A stretch of 64,000 bases of DNA, from contig NZ_CP073587.1 in the NCBI RefSeq assembly GCF_018223345.1, positions 1,895,001-1,959,000 of the forward strand, in the 5' to 3' direction. The notes beneath the pieces were generated by a model. The model did not search any database, was not told the DNA's origin, and saw only the letters and a program-made list of their open reading frames with translations. The DNA comes from Shewanella yunxiaonensis (GTDB lineage: Bacteria > Pseudomonadota > Gammaproteobacteria > Enterobacterales > Shewanellaceae). The translations under genes were made by a program, and so were the position numbers. Below, piece by piece: positions 59,240-64,000 of the stretch (position 1 is its first letter; each line of letters opens with the position of its first letter).

Positions 59240-61942
59240 TTATTCAGTAATATCTTCATCCGCGGTGGTATCATCATCCGCGTCCGGAACATCTGGCAAT
59301 GTATCTACATCAGCTTCATCAACGCTATCATCGTCTTCTGATTGAATTTCGTCAATGCGTTGCAGTCCGACCACTGTTTCATCATCAGCCGTCCGGATAA
59401 TGGTCACGCCCTGCGTGTTACGGCCAATCAGTGATACGCCGGAAACCGGTGTTCTCACCAAGGTGCCTTTATCACTGATCAGCATGATTTCGTCGTTTTC
59501 TGAGGCTTGAACCGCTCCCACTACCTGACCATTACGGTCAGTAACTTTAATAGAGACTACCCCTTTAGTGGCGCGGCTCTTGGCAGGATATTCATCCAGC
59601 GCAGTACGTTTACCATATCCATTGGCAGTAACGGTAAGAATGGCTTCATCGCTACGAGGCACAATCAGCGATACGACTTTTTGGCCTTCTTCCAACGCGA
59701 TACCACGCACACCAGTAGCAGTGCGGCCCATAGGTCGTACGCCTTTGAAGGTAATCTGCACTTCGCCATTTTCATCCAGTATTGGATTGCCATCTTCATC
59801 GGTTACAGACGATTCTTCAGCTTCTTTAAAGCGCACCACTTTACCGGCGTCGGAGAACAACATAATTTCGCTGTTACCATCGGTAATATCCACGCCAATC
59901 AGTTGGTCGCCATCTTTCAGATTTACCGCAATAATACCGTTGCTGCGTGGACGACTGTATTCGGTCAGCGCAGTTTTCTTCACGGTACCGTTGGAAGTCG
60001 CCATGATGATATATTTGCCCTCTTCATATTCCCGTACCGGCAGAATAGCGGTGATGCGTTCATCACCTTCCAACGGCAGCAGGTTTACAATTGGACGACC
60101 ACGAGACTGACGGCTTGCCAGTGGCAGTTGATATACCTTCAGCCAATACAGCTTACCAAAGTCAGAGAAACACAAAATAGTGTCGTGGGTATTGGCGATC
60201 AGTAACTGTTCGACGAAGTCTTCATCTTTAACTTTAGTTGCCGCCTTACCCTTACCACCGCGACGCTGAGCCTGGTAGTCAGTTAGCGGCTGATACTTGG
60301 CATAGCCCAGATGTGACAGTGTCACCACTACATCTTCTTCGTTGATCAAATCTTCCAGACTAATATCTGCAGCAGACTCATTAATTTCTGTACGACGAGC
60401 ATCACCGAACTGGGTCAGCACTTCTTGCAGTTCTTCTTTGATGACTTCCATCAGCCGTTCAGAGCTATGGAGAATATGCAGCAGTCCAGCGATGGTTTCC
60501 AGCAGCTCTTCATACTCCTGCAGGATCTTTTCATGTTCCAGACCGGTCAATTTCTGCAAGCGCAGATCCAAAATGGCCTGGGCTTGTTGTTCCGTTAGGA
60601 AGTACAGGTCTTCATGAATACCAAACTGCGGTTCCAGCCATTCAGGACGAGCCGCATCATCGCCGGCTTTCTCCAACATTGCCTTCACATTACCCAACGC
60701 CCATCCCTGTTCGGTAAGACGTTGTTTGGCTTCGTTTGGACTTGGAGAATTTCGGATAAGCTCAATTATCGGATCAATATTAGCGAGCGCGACCGCTAAC
60801 GCTTCTAAAATGTGCGCGCGTTCGCGAGCTTTACGCAGTTCAAATACGGTGCGACGGGTGACGACTTCACGGCGATGCAGGATGAAGGCTTCCAGCATCT
60901 CCTTGATGTTAAATAACTTAGGCTGGCCATTTGCCAACGCCACCATATTAATACCGAAGGAACATTGCATCTGGGTCTGTGCGTACAGATTGTTCAGTAC
61001 GACTTCACCCACTTCGCCGCGTTTGATTTCGATGACGATACGCATACCGTCCTTATCGGATTCATCACGCAGGCCACTGATCCCTTCAATTTTCTTGTCT
61101 TTAACCAGTTCGGCAATTTTTTCAATCAGGCGAGCTTTATTCACCTGATATGGGATTTCAGTGACGATGATACGCTCACGGCCATTGTCTTCGGTTTCGA
61201 AGTCTGCCCGTGCGCGCATGATGACTTTGCCACGACCAGTACGATAAGCCTCTTCAATACCTTTGCGACCATTAATAATCGCAGCGGTTGGGAAGTCCGG
61301 GCCGGGGATACATTTGATCAACTCTTCAATTGGCAGTTCTGGATTTTCAATCAACGCCAGACAACCATTGACGACTTCAGTCAGGTTGTGAGGCGGAATG
61401 TTAGTGGCCATACCCACCGCAATACCAGATGAACCATTGACTAGCAGGTTAGGAATACGGGTTGGCAACACTTCTGGGATCTGTTCAGTACCGTCGTAGT
61501 TAGGTACAAAATCCACGGTTTCTTTGTCGAGGTCAGCGAGCAGATGATGCGCCAGACGCTGCATGCGAATTTCTGTATAACGCATTGCCGCTGCAGCATC
61601 ACCATCAATGGAACCAAAGTTTCCTTGCCCATCAACCAGTGTATAACGCAGGGAAAATGGTTGCGCCATACGCACGATAGTATCGTACACAGCACTATCA
61701 CCATGAGGGTGATACTTACCGATAACGTCACCGACCACACGGGCGGACTTTTTATAGGGTTTGTTCCAGTCGTTTTTCAACTCATTCATCGCAAAGAGCA
61801 CACGGCGATGAACCGGTTTCAAACCGTCGCGGACGTCCGGCAAGGCCCGGCCTACAATTACACTCATGGCATAATCGAGGTAGGAAGTTCTTAGTTCGTC
61901 TTCAATATTAATTGGCGAAATGGATGAAGCCTGATCAGTCAT
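59240..61942 (-). CDS. gyrA: DNA gyrase subunit A
   Basis: A 900-residue type II topoisomerase subunit. The catalytic Tyr122 is in the [10 protein letters not shown] context. The quinolone-resistance region [17 protein letters not shown] has Ser83 and Asp87, the susceptible wild-type residues. The C-terminal pinwheel domain carries the GyrA-box (QRRGGKG) and ends in a long acidic Asp/Glu tail that usually tunes supercoiling. It is divergent from ubiG, as in E. coli. Confidence 0.98.
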   Translation of the reverse strand: MTDQASSISPINIEDELRTSYLDYAMSVIVGRALPDVRDGLKPVHRRVLFAMNELKNDWNKPYKKSARVVGDVIGKYHPHGDSAVYDTIVRMAQPFSLRYTLVDGQGNFGSIDGDAAAAMRYTEIRMQRLAHHLLADLDKETVDFVPNYDGTEQIPEVLPTRIPNLLVNGSSGIAVGMATNIPPHNLTEVVNGCLALIENPELPIEELIKCIPGPDFPTAAIINGRKGIEEAYRTGRGKVIMRARADFETEDNGRERIIVTEIPYQVNKARLIEKIAELVKDKKIEGISGLRDESDKDGMRIVIEIKRGEVGEVVLNNLYAQTQMQCSFGINMVALANGQPKLFNIKEMLEAFILHRREVVTRRTVFELRKARERAHILEALAVALANIDPIIELIRNSPSPNEAKQRLTEQGWALGNVKAMLEKAGDDAARPEWLEPQFGIHEDLYFLTEQQAQAILDLRLQKLTGLEHEKILQEYEELLETIAGLLHILHSSERLMEVIKEELQEVLTQFGDARRTEINESAADISLEDLINEEDVVVTLSHLGYAKYQPLTDYQAQRRGGKGKAATKVKDEDFVEQLLIANTHDTILCFSDFGKLYWLKVYQLPLASRQSRGRPIVNLLPLEGDERITAILPVREYEEGKYIIMATSNGTVKKTALTEYSRPRSNGIIAVNLKDGDQLIGVDITDGNSEIMLFSDAGKVVRFKEAEESSVTDEDGNPILDENGEVQITFKGVRPMGRTATGVRGIALEEGQKVVSLIVPRSDEAILTVTANGYGKRTALDEYPAKSRATKGVVSIKVTDRNGQVVGAVQASENDEIMLISDKGTLVRTPVSGVSLIGRNTQGVTIIRTADDETVVGLQRIDEIQSEDDDSVDEADVDTLPDVPDADDDTTADEDITE

Positions 61943-62278
61943 AAACTGCTCGATCCCCTTATATTAAGCTGACAACTTTTTGTTCCATGTCGTTGTCGAG
62001 CCCTACTAACGTAATGGGCCATTCTAACACAGTTATTGAACCCAGGTAGCCCTGATAACGGTTAGAATTCTACATTTACTCAAACTGCTGTTTATCTGCC
62101 GCTTTCAGTGAAAAACTTGTGAGAAATTTGCTTAAAAAACGCCGAGTTGGATGTTTTTTAAACAACACCAGTGTCTTGCCCTTTTTAAATACGACAATCT
62201 ACCTAAGTTGCTTACCCATTGGTGGTCAAACTGTGGTTATAATGGTGCGTATTTTTATTTATCTCTTAAGGTATTGCC
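61943..62278. other. Divergent intergenic region gyrA / ubiG
   Basis: 336 bp of promoter DNA. A plus-strand 68-codon frame here overlaps ubiG out of phase and lacks a ribosome-binding site, so is rejected. No clear operator; gyrA promoters are usually supercoiling-sensitive. Confidence 0.4.
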
Positions 62279-62989
62279 ATGCAAGAAAATGCCAACGTAG
62301 ACCCTCAGGAAATTGCCAAATTTGAAAATATGGCTGCTGGTTGGTGGGATCCTCAAGGGGAGTTTAAGCCATTGCATGAACTCAACCCATTGCGTCTGAA
62401 TTATATTGATCTCAAGGCCGGGGGTATTTTTGGCCAGCAGGTTTTGGATGTAGGCTGTGGCGGCGGCATTTTGTCTGAAAGTATGGCGAAAATCGGTGCA
62501 AAAGTTACCGGGTTAGACATGGGCCATGAGCCCCTGGAAGTGGCAAAACTTCATGCGCTGGAAACCGGTGTTACCATTGACTATCAACAGCAAACTGCTG
62601 AAGAACATGCTATCACTCACCCAGATTTCTATGACGTGGTCACCTGCATGGAGATGTTGGAACATGTACCAGAACCTCAGTCCGTCATTCATGCCTGTTG
62701 TAACATGGTTAAACCAGGCGGATGGGTATTCTTCTCAACCATCAACCGCAATCTGATGTCGTGGGTGCAAACTATTGTTGGTGCAGAATACTTACTAAAA
62801 ATGCTGCCAGTAGGTACACATGTTCATGGAAAGTTTTTGCGCCCATCAGAATTGATCGCCATGGTGGAACATACTGACCTGATCTGTCGCGACGCGTTGG
62901 GTATTAAGTACAATCCGATTACAAGTATTTTCAGCTATACCCCAAGTGTTGAAGTCAATTATATGATTGCCTGCCAGAAAGTAGATTAA
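62279..62989 (+). CDS. ubiG: Ubiquinone O-methyltransferase UbiG
   Basis: A 236-residue SAM-dependent methyltransferase that performs both O-methylations of ubiquinone synthesis. SAM-binding [13 protein letters not shown], the acidic loop VTGLDMG and the membrane-lipid-facing helices of UbiG are present. The start is the ATG at 62279. It is followed after 4 nt by the HAD phosphatase. Confidence 0.96.
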   Translation: MQENANVDPQEIAKFENMAAGWWDPQGEFKPLHELNPLRLNYIDLKAGGIFGQQVLDVGCGGGILSESMAKIGAKVTGLDMGHEPLEVAKLHALETGVTIDYQQQTAEEHAITHPDFYDVVTCMEMLEHVPEPQSVIHACCNMVKPGGWVFFSTINRNLMSWVQTIVGAEYLLKMLPVGTHVHGKFLRPSELIAMVEHTDLICRDALGIKYNPITSIFSYTPSVEVNYMIACQKVD

Positions 62990-62993
62990 AACT

Positions 62994-63677
62994 ATGTTGC
63001 CAACGACCTACTCTGCACTGCTTTTTGACCTTGATGGCACCTTGGTGGATACGGCGCCCGATCTTATCGCGGCAGTAATGGCGACGTTGGCAGAGTCCAG
63101 ACTCGAGAGTGCTGCCGATTTCGCTGAACTACGTGCTCAAGCATCAAATGGGTCACTGGCAATGCTCCAGGCAGCAGTGCCACTAGCAGATCAGGCACAG
63201 CAGGAATCGCTGAGGCAATTAATGTTGCGGCACTATCAGCAAATAAATGGGTCACAGGCCACACTCTTTGATGGACTTAGCGGATTGCTGTCTATCGCGG
63301 CAGAGCGTGGTATAGCACTGGGCGTTGTCACCAATAAACCTGCAATGTATAGCAAACCCCTGCTGACAAAACTCGGCTTGTTGTCGAAACTCAAGTCAGT
63401 AATTAGTGCTGATACCACCTGTTTTCGTAAACCTCATCCTGCCCCAATGTTACTTGCAGCGCAGCAGCTCAATGCCGCACCAGAGAATATCTTGTATATC
63501 GGTGATGCTAAACGAGACATCATCGCCGCTAAAGCGGCTAGTATGCCTTCCGCCGCTGCGTTATGGGGTTATATTGATGCCAATGACGATCCATTACAGT
63601 GGGATGCAGATGTGTTGTTACCGCAACCATCGCATTTGACGACGCTATTAACGAAAAGCCGGATGCCAGATCGTTAA
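62994..63677 (+). CDS. HAD-family phosphatase (phosphoglycolate phosphatase-like)
   Basis: A 227-residue HAD-IA hydrolase. Motif I is FDLDGTLVD (D12 nucleophile, D14 acid/base), motif II VVTNK, motif III K-PHPAP and motif IV GDAKRDI. It resembles Gph and MupP, so it may repair phosphoglycolate or act on MurNAc 6-phosphate; the sequence does not decide. Cotranscribed with ubiG (4-nt gap). Confidence 0.88.
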   Translation: MLPTTYSALLFDLDGTLVDTAPDLIAAVMATLAESRLESAADFAELRAQASNGSLAMLQAAVPLADQAQQESLRQLMLRHYQQINGSQATLFDGLSGLLSIAAERGIALGVVTNKPAMYSKPLLTKLGLLSKLKSVISADTTCFRKPHPAPMLLAAQQLNAAPENILYIGDAKRDIIAAKAASMPSAAALWGYIDANDDPLQWDADVLLPQPSHLTTLLTKSRMPDR

Positions 63678-63875
63678 CGATCGCTGCATATTTTAGCAAT
63701 CAAACTTCGATAATCTGTTTGCTTAAATTTTACCCAAAAGCCACTAATCCCCGTATTGACGGCGTTTGCCGCATCTGTCAGGGAAGCAAACTAAAGATAT
63801 CCACAAGATATGCCCCGAAACGCCACTTGCAAAAAGCCGTCAGCCTCACTATCTTGGTATCTTGTAAACACAAAA

Positions 63876-63891
63876 ACACCACATATTGTGT
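63876..63891 (+). promoter_or_regulatory. NrdR box, first copy
   Basis: ACACCACATATTGTGT closely matches the NrdR palindrome consensus (ACACWATATATWGTGT), with a second ACTAGT-centred palindrome at 63905-63920 about three helical turns downstream. Confidence 0.6.
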
Positions 63892-63904
63892 GTAGGTGAC
63901 AATC

Positions 63905-63920
63905 ACACCCACTAGTCCAT
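63905..63920 (+). promoter_or_regulatory. Second, weaker NrdR-type box
   Basis: ACACCCACTAGTCCAT shares the ACAC start and an ACTAGT centre with an NrdR site. Its centre is 30 bp from the first box centre, the usual tandem arrangement of NrdR operators. The match is partial. Confidence 0.35.
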
Positions 63921-64000
63921 GACTAATAAATGACAGTAGTTTGCCGCTAACAATCCATAAAAACAGCGGTGTACGGTCAGAGCTTGATTGTTGTACAAAG

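Larger units (their letters stand above)
63678..64000. other. Upstream region of the gene beyond the right edge (probably nrdA)
   Basis: 323 bp without a gene. A NrdR-type box (63876-63891) with a second weaker palindrome about 30 bp later, and a near-match to a DnaA box (ATATCCACA near 63797), make this the likely control region of nrdAB, which follows ubiG in related genomes. The coding region lies outside the window. Confidence 0.5.

Noticed and set aside
59507..60205. Long plus-strand ORFs within gyrA
   Set aside because: Antisense shadows of gyrA, low-complexity and without ribosome-binding sites.
61943..62325. 68-codon ORF upstream of and overlapping ubiG
   Set aside because: Out of phase with ubiG, no SD, and the intergenic part has the base composition of promoter DNA.

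Overview
The window is a stretch of gammaproteobacterial chromosome, almost certainly Shewanella or a close relative. Evidence for this is the joint presence of an EtrA-type Fnr, a SeqA/Pgm pair, a tusDCBE cluster, a bkd operon next to nadA, the arrangement lrp/ald with ftsK-lolA-rarA-serS, and an EarP/EF-P pair in which EF-P carries Arg32. No prophage, CRISPR array, rRNA operon or large accessory island is visible. Nearly all the DNA is core genes on both strands. Two mobile elements are the only clearly accessory parts.

Region by region. 1-5.9 kb: a MATE efflux pump divergent from riboflavin synthase, a small zinc-ribbon protein, then the translation operon thrS-infC-rpmI-rplT. thrS has a long leader with tRNA-like stem-loops, and infC starts at a rare AUA codon. 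5.9-8.7 kb: ttcA, uspE and fnr/etrA. 9.0-10.35 kb: a complete IS3-family (IS2-type) insertion sequence with exact ends and a 5-bp target duplication. 10.4-14.5 kb: a small Cys-rich protein, tRNA-Ser(UGA), a PunR-like LysR regulator, yccA and the tRNA sulfur-relay genes tusDCBE. 14.5-20.8 kb (minus strand): ftsK-lolA-rarA-crcB-serS plus a tiny membrane-protein ORF. 20.9-28.6 kb: lrp/ald, trxB, a Bax-like glucosaminidase, aspC, tRNA-Ser(GGA) and a NIT-domain chemoreceptor whose 5' end looks frameshifted. 28.7-37.8 kb: nadA, the branched-chain ketoacid dehydrogenase operon bkdA1-bkdA2-bkdB, astE, msrA, pgm and seqA. 38-47 kb: ybfF, ybfE, fldA, earP, efp, an NhaC-type antiporter, alaA, yfbR and a dGTPase homologue. 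47.0-48.5 kb: an orphan tnpB element. 48.5-56.4 kb (minus strand): ychE, yaiL, pyrF, lapB, lapA, ihfB, rpsA, cmk and aroA. 56.8-64 kb: an aminotransferase, serC, gyrA, ubiG, a HAD phosphatase and the probable NrdR-controlled promoter of nrdA, whose coding region lies beyond the window.

How the genes work together. Several neighbours form functional modules. ThrRS, IF3, L35 and L20 are the classic autoregulated translation operon. TusDCBE relays sulfur for wobble-uridine thiolation and TtcA thiolates cytidine 32, so both tRNA-thiolation routes are present. EarP rhamnosylates EF-P. BkdA1/A2/B degrade branched-chain amino acids. LapA/LapB control LPS synthesis. SerC, AroA and the aminotransferases supply amino acids. 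Fnr/EtrA and UspE belong to anaerobic and stress responses.

The most interesting signals are regulatory or small: (i) a LexA-like palindrome overlapping a near-consensus promoter directly at the tnpB start codon; (ii) hairpin direct repeats with covarying stems on both sides of tnpB; (iii) the thrS leader anticodon-arm mimic; (iv) terminator hairpins whose 3' arms hold the only visible ribosome-binding sequence of ttcA and of tusD; (v) a leader ORF fused in frame, through one stop codon, to ybfE; (vi) the chemoreceptor frameshift. I found nothing that clearly constitutes a new multi-gene system.
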